Of a DNA stretch of 64,000 nucleotides, positions 9,142 to 18,649 are shown one piece after another; within the stretch, counting starts at the first letter, position 1; each line of letters begins with the position of its first letter. Position numbers and translations under genes: made by a program. Under the pieces are notes generated by a model. The model was not told the origin of the DNA, did not search any database, and worked only from the letters and a program-made list of their open reading frames with translations. Origin of the DNA: Bremerella sp. TYQ1 (GTDB lineage: Bacteria; Planctomycetota; Planctomycetia; Pirellulales; Pirellulaceae); contig NZ_CP083740.1 of assembly GCF_020150455.1 (NCBI RefSeq), positions 6,531,001-6,595,000 of the forward strand, read 5' to 3'.

Positions 9142-10047
9142 ATGAATTCCGCATCCATCGCCTCGACCGGCGAACCGATCGCACGACTTCAGCAAACCAT
9201 CAAGGCCACCGCATCCGTATCGGGCCGCGGCTACTGGAGTGGCAAGGAAGTGACAGTTCGCTTCGAGCCTGCTCCCGAGGACACCGGGATTGTCTTCGTT
9301 CGCGAAGATATAGAGGGTGCTCCCCAGGTACCTGCTCAAGTTGATTATCGAATCGAAGTTCCGCGACGTACCAATTTGGTGCATCAAGGGGCAACGGTCG
9401 AAATGGTCGAACATGTCCTCGCGGCATTGGCCGGTTTGCAGATCGACAACTGCCTGGTGCACGTGAATTCGGCAGAGATGCCTGGGCTGGATGGGTCTTC
9501 CAAGGCCTACGTCGAGCAACTGGCAGAAGCAGGCGTCGAAACACAATCGTCGCCTCGGGCCGTATTGGCGATTTCGGAAGTGGTACGCGTCGGCGATGAC
9601 GAATGCTGGGTCGAAGCCCGACCGAGTGGTTCTAACCGCATGAAGTTCAAGTATCGTCTCGATTTCGGCACCGATGGAATGATCGGTCGCGAGACGCTTG
9701 AGGGAAAGCTTACCCCAGAATATTTCCAAGCTGAATTGGCCCCTGCGCGAACATTTCTGTTGCTTCAGGAAGCGGAATGGCTGCGTCAGCAAGGGCTGGG
9801 AACGCATGTAGATTTCAGCGAGCTTTTAGTTTTTGGACCAGAGGGACCAATCGACAACGAGCTTCGTTTTGAAGACGAATGTGTACGGCACAAAGTCTTA
9901 GACCTGGTCGGTGATCTGTCGCTGGCCGGTTGTGATATTCAAGGAACGATCATCGCAAATCGTAGCGGTCATCGTTTGAATGCGGAGTTGGTGAAACAAC
10001 TTCTGAAAGAAAATCAGGTTGCCTATTTGTCACGGCGGACCGCCTGA
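9142..10047 (+). CDS. lpxC: UDP-3-O-acyl-N-acetylglucosamine deacetylase LpxC
   Basis: A 301-residue cytoplasmic zinc enzyme that removes the acetyl group from UDP-3-O-acyl-GlcNAc, the committed step of lipid A synthesis. The ATG at 9142 gives the usual LpxC length. Family signatures: TIKATASVSGRGYWSG at the N-terminus, the first zinc His in MVEHVLAAL (near 90), NSAEMPGLDGSS, the FGPEGPIDNELRFEDECVRHK block, and the other His/Asp zinc ligands in RHKVLDLVGDL (about 250). Its presence supports a Gram-negative type outer membrane with lipid A. A Gfo/Idh/MocA dehydrogenase follows 54 bases downstream and may be co-transcribed. Confidence 0.95.
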   Translation: MNSASIASTGEPIARLQQTIKATASVSGRGYWSGKEVTVRFEPAPEDTGIVFVREDIEGAPQVPAQVDYRIEVPRRTNLVHQGATVEMVEHVLAALAGLQIDNCLVHVNSAEMPGLDGSSKAYVEQLAEAGVETQSSPRAVLAISEVVRVGDDECWVEARPSGSNRMKFKYRLDFGTDGMIGRETLEGKLTPEYFQAELAPARTFLLLQEAEWLRQQGLGTHVDFSELLVFGPEGPIDNELRFEDECVRHKVLDLVGDLSLAGCDIQGTIIANRSGHRLNAELVKQLLKENQVAYLSRRTA

Positions 10048-10101
10048 TTTTTTTACAAAACGCTTCGTAACGCCGTGCGATCCAAGCAGAGGATGTTGGC
10101 A

Positions 10102-11181
10102 ATGCGTCAGGTAAGACTTGCGGTCATTGGGACCGGCCACCTGGGTAAAATTCACGCCAAATTGGCGAAGGGCATCTCGGTGTTCAATCTGGTCGGCGTT
10201 GTCGATCCAGTTAAAGAGACACGCGATGCGTTCTGCAAAGAGCATAAGCTCAAGGGCTATGACGACGTCAGCGAAATCGCATCGAAGATCGACGCCGCCG
10301 TCATCGCCACGCCGACGCTCTATCATAAAGAGGTCGCCGCGCCCCTGCTGGAAGCGGGGAAGCATGTTCTCATCGAAAAGCCAATTACGCTCACCACGGA
10401 AGATGCCGACGAGTTGATTGAGCTGGCCGAGCATCATCAAAGCGTCCTGCAGGTAGGACACGTCGAGCGATTCAATCCTGCTTTTCGAGAAGCATGTAAA
10501 AAAATCGAATCGCCTCGCTTTATTCGAGGTGAGCGAACCAGTGGCTATACGTTCCGTTCGGTCGATGTCGGCGTAACGCTGGATCTGATGATTCACGATA
10601 TCGATCTCGTGCTATCGATGGTTCGTAGCCCTGTCGTCGATGTTCAGGCAACCGGGTTGACCGTTTTTGGGCCTCACGAAGATATCGTCGAAACTCGCCT
10701 TACGTTTGCTAACGGCTGCGTTGCGAATCTGACCGCATCGCGTGCCAGCTATAATCCTTCGCGGCACATGGAAGTCTTTAGCGATTCCGGCTTCGTGGGA
10801 GTCGACTTCACGACTCGCAATGTTCGGTCCATTGTGGCAGACGATATCGTCAAGCAAGGTGTCGCCGAAGTTCACAAGCTCTCGCCCGAAGGGAAAACCT
10901 GGGTCCGGGATCACTTGTTCTCGAGCGTTTTGCCGTGCCAGGAAACAGAAGTTGCGCCTGGAAACGCGATTGAAGCGGAACTGAGTGAATTCGCCGATTG
11001 TATTCAGCGTGGACTTACGCCAACGGTAACCGGGCAAGCGGCTCGCGAAGCCCTTTCTGTCGCCCTGCAAATCAGCGATGCGGTTCATGCCCACCAGTGG
11101 GATGGTGGAAATGTCAATCTTGTCGGCCCTGCCATGCGACCAGAACCTAAGCATGTCGTAACGATCAAGAAGGCCGCTTAG
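10102..11181 (+). CDS. Gfo/Idh/MocA family oxidoreductase
   Basis: A 359-residue NAD(P)-dependent sugar or cyclitol dehydrogenase. The Rossmann motif is at the N-terminus (LAVIGTGHLGKIHA), the family's catalytic EKPIT motif lies near 92-96, and HDIDLVLSM includes the conserved acid/base His region. ATG 10102 is preferred, with AGAGG about 9 bases upstream; ATG 10093 is also in frame. Relatives of this branch (VGHVERFNPAF) occur in lipid A operons, where GnnA oxidises UDP-GlcNAc at C3 for later transamination. The neighbouring lpxC makes that role worth testing, but no GnnB-like aminotransferase is present in the window, so the substrate remains inferred. Confidence 0.8.
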   Translation: MRQVRLAVIGTGHLGKIHAKLAKGISVFNLVGVVDPVKETRDAFCKEHKLKGYDDVSEIASKIDAAVIATPTLYHKEVAAPLLEAGKHVLIEKPITLTTEDADELIELAEHHQSVLQVGHVERFNPAFREACKKIESPRFIRGERTSGYTFRSVDVGVTLDLMIHDIDLVLSMVRSPVVDVQATGLTVFGPHEDIVETRLTFANGCVANLTASRASYNPSRHMEVFSDSGFVGVDFTTRNVRSIVADDIVKQGVAEVHKLSPEGKTWVRDHLFSSVLPCQETEVAPGNAIEAELSEFADCIQRGLTPTVTGQAAREALSVALQISDAVHAHQWDGGNVNLVGPAMRPEPKHVVTIKKAA

Positions 11182-11207
11182 CGCGTTAAGTTATATCCAC
11201 CCAAAAG

Positions 11208-11240
11208 AAAAGCCACCGCAATCAACGCGGTGGCTTTTTT
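11208..11240 (+). terminator. Rho-independent, bidirectional terminator
   Basis: Perfect stem AAAAGCCACCGC/GCGGTGGCTTTT with a 7-base loop, T tract on the plus strand and A tract on the other side. It separates the dehydrogenase gene from the convergent permease gene. Confidence 0.9.
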
Positions 11241-11264
11241 ATTTCGAATGGATTATCGACGACG

Positions 11265-12836
11265 TTAGGCAAGGTCGCGATCTTCAAACAAGATCAACGC
11301 CAGGAACATCGTCATGGCACCATAAAGTGCGGTGTAAAGTGCGGTACCTGCGATGTATTCCATCGGAATCTCTCGGCCAGCCGAGATGGCACCATAAATT
11401 TCGAAGTTCTTCAGCACCGGAAGAATCGTCGCCACAAAGCTGGCGACAAATTGCACCGGTTCGAATCCCTCGACGGACGCCTCCATAATCGACGGTGTTA
11501 AGTGCCCTAACGCCCAAATGCCAAAAGTGAGCATGAAGTTGGCAACCATGGGAAGCCGCGTCGAAATAGCGACCGAAACGCCGGCAAGCACCAAAGTTTC
11601 CATGAACACAAGCAGAACGCCAGGGGCGACGCTCATCGCTTCATGATGCAGCAACTGCCAGGTAACCCCTTTTTCCCCTTCGTATTCGACGACTGCACCT
11701 TCGCGTTTGTCGAAAATAGGCTTTTGGGCAACGGCAACGACAAAGACCGAACTGATCATGATGAACAAAACGCTCACCAGCCAGGCGATGCCAGCGAACT
11801 TGCCAAGCACGAATTGACGGCGGCTAACCGGCTTCGAGAGAAGGGTGAGTGCGGTTCGCCCTTCGATTTCTTCTGAAACACTGCGACTTGCAGCCCAGAT
11901 GGCGACGATAATTCCCAGCACCATCATGGCTTGAAGACAGGTATGCTTAAGCACTTTGATGTCTTCGCCAAACGTTTGGTAAGGAATATAGATCGACGCG
12001 ACCATGAACAAGCAGCCAACGACCGCACAGATCAGGAACAGCAACTGGTAAATTTCGCTACGAACCGTAGCTTCCGCGATTGCCGACATCTTGGGGAAGA
12101 TGCAGACCATGGCAAAGAAAGTGCCATACAGCAACAGCACCAAAGTACCAATGAAGAAAATCGACTCGGCCTCGATGTGTTCCGGCTCCGTCACAATCTT
12201 CATGTCGATCGAAATATCAGAATTCGTGATGTTTCGAGCGTAAAGATCGATCGACTCATTGGCAGGGATCTTGCGAAGTAAAGTCCCTCGGTCTCCACGG
12301 CGCCATTCAAAACGCTCACCACCACTGATGTCGAACGCGACAACGTCTTCGTCGGTGCCTTCGAGTCGAGCGACAAGCTCGATCTTTCCCGAGCTATCGA
12401 CGGTGATGTTGCGAAGTTGGTCAGTCAGGACCGTAACGTCGAGAGTCTGGGCTGGAACGTTGCCAAACTCATCGACATCGCCGGTCGCGACAGGGACCAC
12501 GATTTCGTAGGTCGACTCACCAGTGGTTGGAATTTGCTTAAGGGAGTTCAGAATGCCCATGGCATTGGGAACCATCGGCAGCAAGGCGAACGCCATGATT
12601 ACCCAGATACCCATCACCACTGAAATTGGCATCAGAACGGGGCCTCGCAAAGCTTGCGTGCATCGTCCACCAAGTTTAGGTGAAATTGCGAGAAGTAATG
12701 CCCAAATCAACGCCACGGCCAATAGGCCGAGGATCACACCAACGGCAAACAACCATACGGCTGTTGCCAAGTGTTGGCGATTAATTTCGTCGATATAGAA
12801 AAAGAAGCCGAGAAGGGAAGAGTGGGTCGGGATCAT
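11265..12836 (-). CDS. ABC-2 type transporter permease
   Basis: A 523-residue membrane protein with two helices near the N-terminus (about 22-50 and 70-92), a large non-membrane part (about 95-225) and about six helices in the C-terminal half. The cytoplasmic signature SRSVSEEIEGRTALTLLSKPVSRRQFVLGKF is typical of ABC-2/NosY-like permeases that work with a separate ATPase. The extracytoplasmic domain, beta-rich by its alternating hydrophobic pattern, is unusual in size for this family. No ATP-binding subunit lies beside it on the same strand within the window, so the partner must be elsewhere. The cargo is unknown. The acylphosphatase gene is 57 bases upstream on the same strand. Confidence 0.8.
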   Translation of the reverse strand: MIPTHSSLLGFFFYIDEINRQHLATAVWLFAVGVILGLLAVALIWALLLAISPKLGGRCTQALRGPVLMPISVVMGIWVIMAFALLPMVPNAMGILNSLKQIPTTGESTYEIVVPVATGDVDEFGNVPAQTLDVTVLTDQLRNITVDSSGKIELVARLEGTDEDVVAFDISGGERFEWRRGDRGTLLRKIPANESIDLYARNITNSDISIDMKIVTEPEHIEAESIFFIGTLVLLLYGTFFAMVCIFPKMSAIAEATVRSEIYQLLFLICAVVGCLFMVASIYIPYQTFGEDIKVLKHTCLQAMMVLGIIVAIWAASRSVSEEIEGRTALTLLSKPVSRRQFVLGKFAGIAWLVSVLFIMISSVFVVAVAQKPIFDKREGAVVEYEGEKGVTWQLLHHEAMSVAPGVLLVFMETLVLAGVSVAISTRLPMVANFMLTFGIWALGHLTPSIMEASVEGFEPVQFVASFVATILPVLKNFEIYGAISAGREIPMEYIAGTALYTALYGAMTMFLALILFEDRDLA

Positions 12837-12893
12837 AAATCGATTAATGGGTTGCCAGGCACGAAGCGAAGTAAGTGCTTCGACGAGGTTGAA

Positions 12894-13175
12894 TTAATAG
12901 TGGATCTCGAAGGTTTCCAATTCGCCGGACGAATCAGACCACTGACAATCAAGATCGTTAATGTACTCAAACATGCGATCACGAATGGCAGCCAGGAAGT
13001 CGCTACAAGCCGACTTGGAACCCTCTGCGACAAGCTCTACGTTGCCACTGGGAAGGTTTTTTACCCAGCCGACGACAGGAAAAGACTTGGCAATCTGAGT
13101 GGTGGTTTGTCGGAATCCGACACCTTGCACATGCCCGGAAAAGACTACGTGCATTCGGGTTGATGCGTCCGTCAT
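12894..13175 (-). CDS. acyP: Acylphosphatase
   Basis: A 93-residue protein that hydrolyses carboxyl-phosphate bonds of acylphosphates. ATG 13175 is preferred over an earlier start since GAGGGTGG lies just upstream and the length then matches the family. The signature VFSGHVQGVGFR carries the substrate-binding Arg (about 22), and GWVKNLPSGNVELVAEG carries the catalytic Asn (about 40). The family is small, soluble and cytoplasmic. It may share a transcript with the downstream permease gene, but no functional link is evident. Confidence 0.92.
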   Translation of the reverse strand: MTDASTRMHVVFSGHVQGVGFRQTTTQIAKSFPVVGWVKNLPSGNVELVAEGSKSACSDFLAAIRDRMFEYINDLDCQWSDSSGELETFEIHY

Positions 13176-13437
13176 TTCACCACCCTCTAGGGAACCATGC
13201 GATAGCAACTAGCAAGTTCTCATGATAGTTCACCAAGGGCGTGTCAGCTAGATGCTGAAACTCTATACGTGCCAAGATGTTGGATGGATCGGTCGATTAA
13301 GTTTTCTTCATTGCTATTGTGCCGATTTCAAGGCTTACGGCGATTTAAACCATCGTTGCATCCACTCTTGTAGATGGCCTAATGCAAAAATACTGCAATT
13401 GACGCATCTATTGTCGAATTGGTAGCGTTCCGCCCCT

Positions 13438-14586
13438 ATGAAAACTACCACTCTTAGCCTGATCGCTTGTTGCCTACTTGCCTCGGTTTGCTGGGCACAG
13501 TCTCCTTTGGCGGCTCCCTATGAAGGGGTGCTTGTCCTGAGCAATGGTAATGCGATGCGTGGGCGAATCACGCAGGAAGGCGAATATTACTCGTTAGCGA
13601 TCAACGAAGATTCCGTCGTTCGATTGCCTGCCGAGCGTGTGGCGTTTGCTTGTAAGTCGATTGAAGAGGCTTACTTGCGGCAAAAAGCCAAAGTTGGCAC
13701 AACAACCGTGGCCGACCACGTCGAACTCGCGAACTGGTGCTTAGACCTGCAGTTGTGGGAAGAAGCTGCTTATCACCACGCAATTGCGGTGCGTTCTGGC
13801 CCCAATCAGACAGATGTGATCCGATTGGATCGCCGATTTCAGATCAAATTGGATGAAAAGGCGAATCCTGACAAAATCGAGCAGGTGCAGTACGCCATGC
13901 CGGTAACGAAACCTGACGTCAGTTTAGAAAGCACTGACTTTGAGGAGCCTGATCCGTCACTGTCGCCCCAGGTAGTTCGATATTACACAAGTACTATTCA
14001 GCCGATCATGTTGAATGGTTGTGCGGCAAGCCGATGCCATGCAGAGAACTCAGAAAATGCATTTCGCTTAGTCGAGTTCGAGAACGTCCGATCGATTCCG
14101 CGGCGAATGACTGTGCGAAACATGAATTCCGCATTGGCTTACATCGATTATGAACGAGCCCAGAACAGCCCGCTTTTGACCAAGAGTGCCACTCGCCACG
14201 GTGATGGAACGGCCCCCAATTTGTCTCCAGAGCAGCTTCGAGCCATTCAGGCTTGGGTATTCGCGGCCGCACGGGGCCCGCGACCCATGAAAGCGACAGC
14301 CACTCCCACGATTATGCCGGCATCGTTTGACGCCCCTGCTGAAATGCCCAAGGCACTTCAGCAGCCAAAAGAAACAGGTCGGAGACCGAGCGAATCTATT
14401 CCTGTGAACCCTATTTTCGGCGGTAACGCGAACGTTTCAAAAGGTGGTCGTGAAATGCCATATCGATCGATCCCTAAGAAAGGGGTGACCCCGAAAGAGA
14501 AGCCGGAAGTAAAGGACGAATTCGATCCAGAACTGTTTAACCGGCAGTTTCATCCCAATCGTCAGGAACCGTTATTCCAGGAATAA
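13438..14586 (+). CDS. Exported protein with CxxxxCH haem-like motif
   Basis: A 382-residue protein with a signal peptide (MKTTTLSLIACCLLASVCWAQ). Residues 25-70 form a small beta-rich domain (GVLVLSNGNAMRGRITQEGEYY) seen in planctomycete proteins that sense or bind at the cell surface. A segment rich in paired residues follows, and residues about 180-280 resemble a planctomycete cytochrome c domain: YYTSTIQPIMLNGCAASRCHA, then SPLLTKSATRHG, then LSPEQLRAIQAWV. The haem motif is CxxxxCH rather than the standard CxxCH. The C-terminal 100 residues are proline- and lysine-rich and probably disordered. Function is unknown; a c-type electron carrier with a non-standard haem site is possible. The 3' end overlaps the convergent Nudix gene by 50 bases. 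Confidence 0.75.
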   Translation: MKTTTLSLIACCLLASVCWAQSPLAAPYEGVLVLSNGNAMRGRITQEGEYYSLAINEDSVVRLPAERVAFACKSIEEAYLRQKAKVGTTTVADHVELANWCLDLQLWEEAAYHHAIAVRSGPNQTDVIRLDRRFQIKLDEKANPDKIEQVQYAMPVTKPDVSLESTDFEEPDPSLSPQVVRYYTSTIQPIMLNGCAASRCHAENSENAFRLVEFENVRSIPRRMTVRNMNSALAYIDYERAQNSPLLTKSATRHGDGTAPNLSPEQLRAIQAWVFAAARGPRPMKATATPTIMPASFDAPAEMPKALQQPKETGRRPSESIPVNPIFGGNANVSKGGREMPYRSIPKKGVTPKEKPEVKDEFDPELFNRQFHPNRQEPLFQE

Positions 14587-15001
14587 CGAACGACGAACGT
14601 CCCCAGGCAACCAAGAAGTCCCGATTGCTCGTCAATAGATCGGGATTCCGCAGTAAGTCTTGCCCTGTGAGCCAGAACGATTCTGCGACTTCCTCGGCAT
14701 TTAAGACAAGCGTCGCTTCTTCATCGATTTGGGCATACCACCACGCAACAGATGTGCCCCAAGGGGTAACCGTCTCGAACAGTCGCTCGCCAGCCACGGC
14801 GTCGATGCCCAGTTCTTCCTGAACTTCTCGTATTAGAGCATCTGCCTCGGATTCTCCTGTGTGGATGCCGCCTCCTGGGAAACAGACCTTTCCAGGGGCA
14901 ACAACGAACTGGCTGCGGCGAATCGTCAGGAAGGTATTCTGGCGAACAATCACGCCCACCACCGCACGTTTTCGTATCGGCACATCGCTACGACTTGCCA
15001 T
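14537..15001 (-). CDS. Nudix hydrolase
   Basis: A 154-residue protein of the Nudix superfamily, which cleaves nucleoside diphosphates linked to another moiety. The Nudix box is complete at residues 44-66: Gly44, Glu50, Arg58-Glu59, Glu62-Glu63, Gly65. Metal binding by the REVQEEL helix is therefore expected. The N-terminal strand (RAVVGVIVRQNTFLTIRRS) and FPGGGIHTGES are standard. The substrate (damaged nucleotide, ADP-sugar or coenzyme) cannot be told from sequence. It converges on and overlaps the gene ending at 14586. Confidence 0.9.
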   Translation of the reverse strand: MASRSDVPIRKRAVVGVIVRQNTFLTIRRSQFVVAPGKVCFPGGGIHTGESEADALIREVQEELGIDAVAGERLFETVTPWGTSVAWWYAQIDEEATLVLNAEEVAESFWLTGQDLLRNPDLLTSNRDFLVAWGRSSFVIPGITVPDDWDETAG

Positions 15002-15181
15002 GATATTTGGGGTAGCCCCTTTTTACTTAAGTTGTTTATCCGCAATAATTATTGGCGGTTCTTAGGACTGCTGGGCATTATTCGTGTCCGGCACGCCAAG
15101 GGACGCCAGTAACTGCTACAATGTAGCGACGTATATAACGTTAAAGAACCGTGAACTTGTCCGACTGCAAAGGATCATTGC

Positions 15182-17230
15182 ATGGCGGAAAATCCGCGTA
15201 ACGAAGATCAGCCTAACGAACGCCCCAGTGGAGGTGGTGGGATGCGGCCTAATTTTACGGTCGTCGCGCTCGCCATTCTTTTGGCTGCCGTCGTGCTGAT
15301 GCTGATCTCGACCGCCGACTCTCCTTACTCAACGCTGACCGTTTCCGAATTTGAAAAGGAAATCAAAGACGGGAATGTCGAAAAGGTCGTACTTGGTGAC
15401 ATGGAAGCTCGGGGCGAATTAAAAGTCCCGCAGAATGTCATGGAAATCAAGGATGGCAAAGAAGTTGCGAAGAAGGATTCTGAGGGAAACTTCATTAAGA
15501 AGCCAAAGGCGTTTCGCGTTCGGATTGCGTCGCAAGAGTCCCCTGAGTATGCCGATTTGGTAGCGATGCTGCGCGAACATAACGTGCCGCGTGAAATCGA
15601 TACGTCGTCTCAAGCAATGCAGTCGATCATTTGGATCGTCATAATGTTGCTGCCGTTGGTGTTCCTATTCATTATCTGGAACAGCTTCCGCCGCAGCCGA
15701 GATCAGATCATGGGCGGCGGCTTCCTTTCTGGCTTTAGCAAGAGTCCCGCGAAGCGCTACGAGGCGACTCGAAAGGCAATCACGTTTAAGGACGTCGCTG
15801 GCCTGGAAGGGGTTAAGAGTGACCTCTTGGAAATTGTCGACTTCCTACGCACGCCGGAAAAATTCGAGCGACTTGGCGGTCAGATTCCCAAGGGGGTCCT
15901 GTTAGTCGGGCCTCCCGGTACCGGGAAAACATTGCTCGCTCGTGCGATCGCCGGTGAAGCTGGCGTGCCGTTTTATGCGATCAATGGTTCTGAGTTCATT
16001 CAGATGTTTGTCGGTGTGGGGGCGAGTCGTGTTCGTGACTTGTTCAAGACCGCAAAAGACAACAGTCCCTCGATTATCTTTATCGATGAAATTGATGCTG
16101 TTGGACGCCAGCGTGGTGCCGGCCTTGGTGGTGGGCATGACGAACGTGAGCAAACGTTGAATCAGATCCTCAGCGAGATGGACGGCTTTGTGCAGGGCGA
16201 AACAGTCATCGTGATTGCCGCGACGAACCGTCCCGACGTTCTCGATCCAGCATTGCTGCGGCCTGGTCGTTTCGATCGCCATATCACCGTCGATCGTCCT
16301 ACATTAAAGGGGCGAGTTGAGATCTTCAAAGTACACGTCCGCGATGTGCCGTTGTCTGACGACGTCAATATCGAGCGACTCGCTGCAGGTGCCGTTGGGC
16401 TGACAGGTGCTGACATTCGCAACCTGATCAACGAGGCAGCGTTGTGGGCGACGCGTCAAGATCGCGAAGCAGTGACGATGGAAGATTTCGAGTATGCTCG
16501 CGACAAGATCTTGATGGGAGCACGTCGCGAAGAATCGTTGGTAGCTCGCGAGAAAGAAAAAACGGCCTATCACGAAGCAGGGCACGCTTTGCTTTCATGG
16601 CTGCTGCCCGGCGTGGATCGACTTCACAAAGTGACCGTGATTCCTCGCGGACGAGCTTTGGGCGTAACGCAAACGCTTCCGGAAGAAGACCGGATGAATA
16701 TCAGCGAGAGCGAGCTGTACGACCAGCTGGCATTTATTTTAGGCGGCCGTGCTGCCGAGAAGATCGCCTACGACGAACTTAGTGCCGGCGCCGAGAACGA
16801 CTTAGAGCGAGCAACGAAGATGGCTCGCCGCATGGTCACACAGTGGGGCATGAGCGAACGTCTCGGTCCCGTGAATTATAAAATTACCGATGAAGATCCA
16901 TTCCTCGGTCGCGAAATTCACGAAAACCGCCACTTCAGCGAGCACACCATGCAGATCATCGACGACGAAGTCGCGAGGATTCTGCACGAGTCGCACGACA
17001 AAGCGATCGAGGTTCTGACAACCAACAAGGACAAGCTGATTAAGCTGACCAATGCGTTGTGCGAACATGAAGAGCTTTCCGATCAAGAAGTTGAAAAACT
17101 GATCGGTCCTTCCGTGCACCGTTCTAAGGCAAGCAAGTTGAATTCCGAGATGGAAATTGCTTCCAACGGACACGCCACGCCTCCGCCAGAGATCAATACG
17201 GACGATTTGAAGGCGGAAGAATCGAACTAA
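15182..17230 (+). CDS. ftsH: ATP-dependent zinc metalloprotease FtsH
   Basis: A 682-residue membrane-anchored AAA+ protease that degrades misfolded and regulatory membrane proteins. The start ATG 15182 follows AAAGGA. Membrane helices are at about 20-40 and 145-165, enclosing a periplasmic domain; a short hydrophilic Gly-rich N-terminus precedes them. The AAA domain has Walker A GPPGTGKT (about 242), Walker [12 protein letters not shown], and the second region of homology [18 protein letters not shown]. The protease site HEAGH lies near residue 464 with the third zinc Asp further on ([10 protein letters not shown]). The length is close to that of other FtsH proteins. The rsgA gene follows 40 bases later, probably on the same transcript. 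Confidence 0.97.
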   Translation: MAENPRNEDQPNERPSGGGGMRPNFTVVALAILLAAVVLMLISTADSPYSTLTVSEFEKEIKDGNVEKVVLGDMEARGELKVPQNVMEIKDGKEVAKKDSEGNFIKKPKAFRVRIASQESPEYADLVAMLREHNVPREIDTSSQAMQSIIWIVIMLLPLVFLFIIWNSFRRSRDQIMGGGFLSGFSKSPAKRYEATRKAITFKDVAGLEGVKSDLLEIVDFLRTPEKFERLGGQIPKGVLLVGPPGTGKTLLARAIAGEAGVPFYAINGSEFIQMFVGVGASRVRDLFKTAKDNSPSIIFIDEIDAVGRQRGAGLGGGHDEREQTLNQILSEMDGFVQGETVIVIAATNRPDVLDPALLRPGRFDRHITVDRPTLKGRVEIFKVHVRDVPLSDDVNIERLAAGAVGLTGADIRNLINEAALWATRQDREAVTMEDFEYARDKILMGARREESLVAREKEKTAYHEAGHALLSWLLPGVDRLHKVTVIPRGRALGVTQTLPEEDRMNISESELYDQLAFILGGRAAEKIAYDELSAGAENDLERATKMARRMVTQWGMSERLGPVNYKITDEDPFLGREIHENRHFSEHTMQIIDDEVARILHESHDKAIEVLTTNKDKLIKLTNALCEHEELSDQEVEKLIGPSVHRSKASKLNSEMEIASNGHATPPPEINTDDLKAEESN

Positions 17231-17270
17231 GTTTCCTCTCCCGGAAAAGGACGAGGGGATCAGGATTTCC

Positions 17271-18410
17271 ATGGCGAAAAAAGGTAAGGGGCAACAGAAG
17301 CGTCGCGTTGAGTTTCGAAAAAACCGTACGCAGAAGGTGCGGCAGGGTGACATCACCAAGCGGTTTAATCGAGACGAATTCGATGTAGATAAGTCCGTTC
17401 GCCGTGAACGAATCTCTGGAAAAGGTGAGCTGACTCGCAAGCGAACGATTGTCGGCCAAGAGGGAGACGACGGAGGGGAAGGAGAGAACTTCTCTATTCA
17501 TGTCGACAAAGAGACATGCCTCCCGGGACGTGTGCTGCAAGTCCAAGGGCTCATCAGCGAAGTCGAAGCCGAGGATAGGACGGTCTATCAATGTGCCACC
17601 AGGCGGCTTCTCAAGACGATGGCGACCGACGTTCGGCACGTTGTCGCGGCTGGCGATCATGTTTGGTTCCGACCCAGTGGCGAAAACGAAGGCATAATCG
17701 AAAGTGTCGAGCCTCGCTATGGCGTCCTTAGCCGGACGAGTCGCGGCCGCCAGCACATCATTGTTTCTAATGTCGACCAGCTGATCATCGTCGGCAGCGC
17801 GGCTGAGCCGGGTCTGAAGCCCAATCTGATTGATCGCTATCTGCTTACCGCCGAGTATGCCGGAATTCGGCCGATCATCTGCATCAACAAGATCGATCTT
17901 CTAAACCCGGCTGACCTGCAAACGATTGTCGGCGTTTATGGAAGCTTAGGGTACGAAGTTCATCTCGTTTCCGCGAAAGAGGAAATCGGCATCGAGCGAT
18001 TGCGCCAAGCGTTGCATGGCAAAGACACCGTTTTGTCTGGTCAGAGTGGTGTCGGAAAATCGTCGTTGTTGAACGCCATCGAGCCAGGTTTAAACCTCCG
18101 AGTGAACGCCGTAAGTCGTGAAAACGACAAGGGAAAGCACACGACGACGACGGCGACGCTAATTCCGTTGGCAACCGCTGGCCATGTGATCGATACGCCA
18201 GGAATTCGGCAGTTTCAGTTATGGGACATTATTGCTGAAGAAGTAGCCGGGCTGTTTCGTGACATTCGGCCGTTCATTAACCGCTGCCGATTTCCCAACT
18301 GTACCCACACGCATGAAACAGACTGCGCTGTGAAAAATGCCGTCGCCGACGGGATTTTGGACACGCGTCGATACGAAAGTTACTGCCAAATCCACGCCGG
18401 AGACGACTAG
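17271..18410 (+). CDS. rsgA: Ribosome small subunit GTPase RsgA
   Basis: A 379-residue circularly permuted GTPase that assists late 30S subunit maturation. An N-terminal basic tail (KKGKGQQKRRVEFRKN) precedes an OB-fold domain (about 80-145). The GTPase motifs occur in permuted order: NKIDLL (G4, about 203), SAKE (G5), GQSGVGKSSLLNAI (G1, about 255), and DTPGIRQF (G3). The C-terminal zinc finger (CRFPNCTHTHETDCAV, about 342-357) is intact. The long basic N-terminal extension, about 75 residues before the OB fold, is larger than in enterobacterial RsgA. It follows ftsH by 40 bases. Confidence 0.95.
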   Translation: MAKKGKGQQKRRVEFRKNRTQKVRQGDITKRFNRDEFDVDKSVRRERISGKGELTRKRTIVGQEGDDGGEGENFSIHVDKETCLPGRVLQVQGLISEVEAEDRTVYQCATRRLLKTMATDVRHVVAAGDHVWFRPSGENEGIIESVEPRYGVLSRTSRGRQHIIVSNVDQLIIVGSAAEPGLKPNLIDRYLLTAEYAGIRPIICINKIDLLNPADLQTIVGVYGSLGYEVHLVSAKEEIGIERLRQALHGKDTVLSGQSGVGKSSLLNAIEPGLNLRVNAVSRENDKGKHTTTTATLIPLATAGHVIDTPGIRQFQLWDIIAEEVAGLFRDIRPFINRCRFPNCTHTHETDCAVKNAVADGILDTRRYESYCQIHAGDD

Positions 18411-18649
18411 CACGGCTGGCCATTCCCCCCATGTGGGCAATTCATCCGAGGGGTGAGTCATGACGGTTGCGTGGGTGATGCGGTCGCAGAACCTTGCCGA
18501 ATGGGGGTTCTAGTGAACTTATGGTGGAGAGAATTCTCCGCCAGGATACAATTAGCAAGTAGGTATACTTACACTTTTCTTATCGATGGCAGCCGGTACC
18601 GACGTTCCTTTTCCTTGTCGCGTCCTGTCCTTTTCGAACAGCGAACTTG

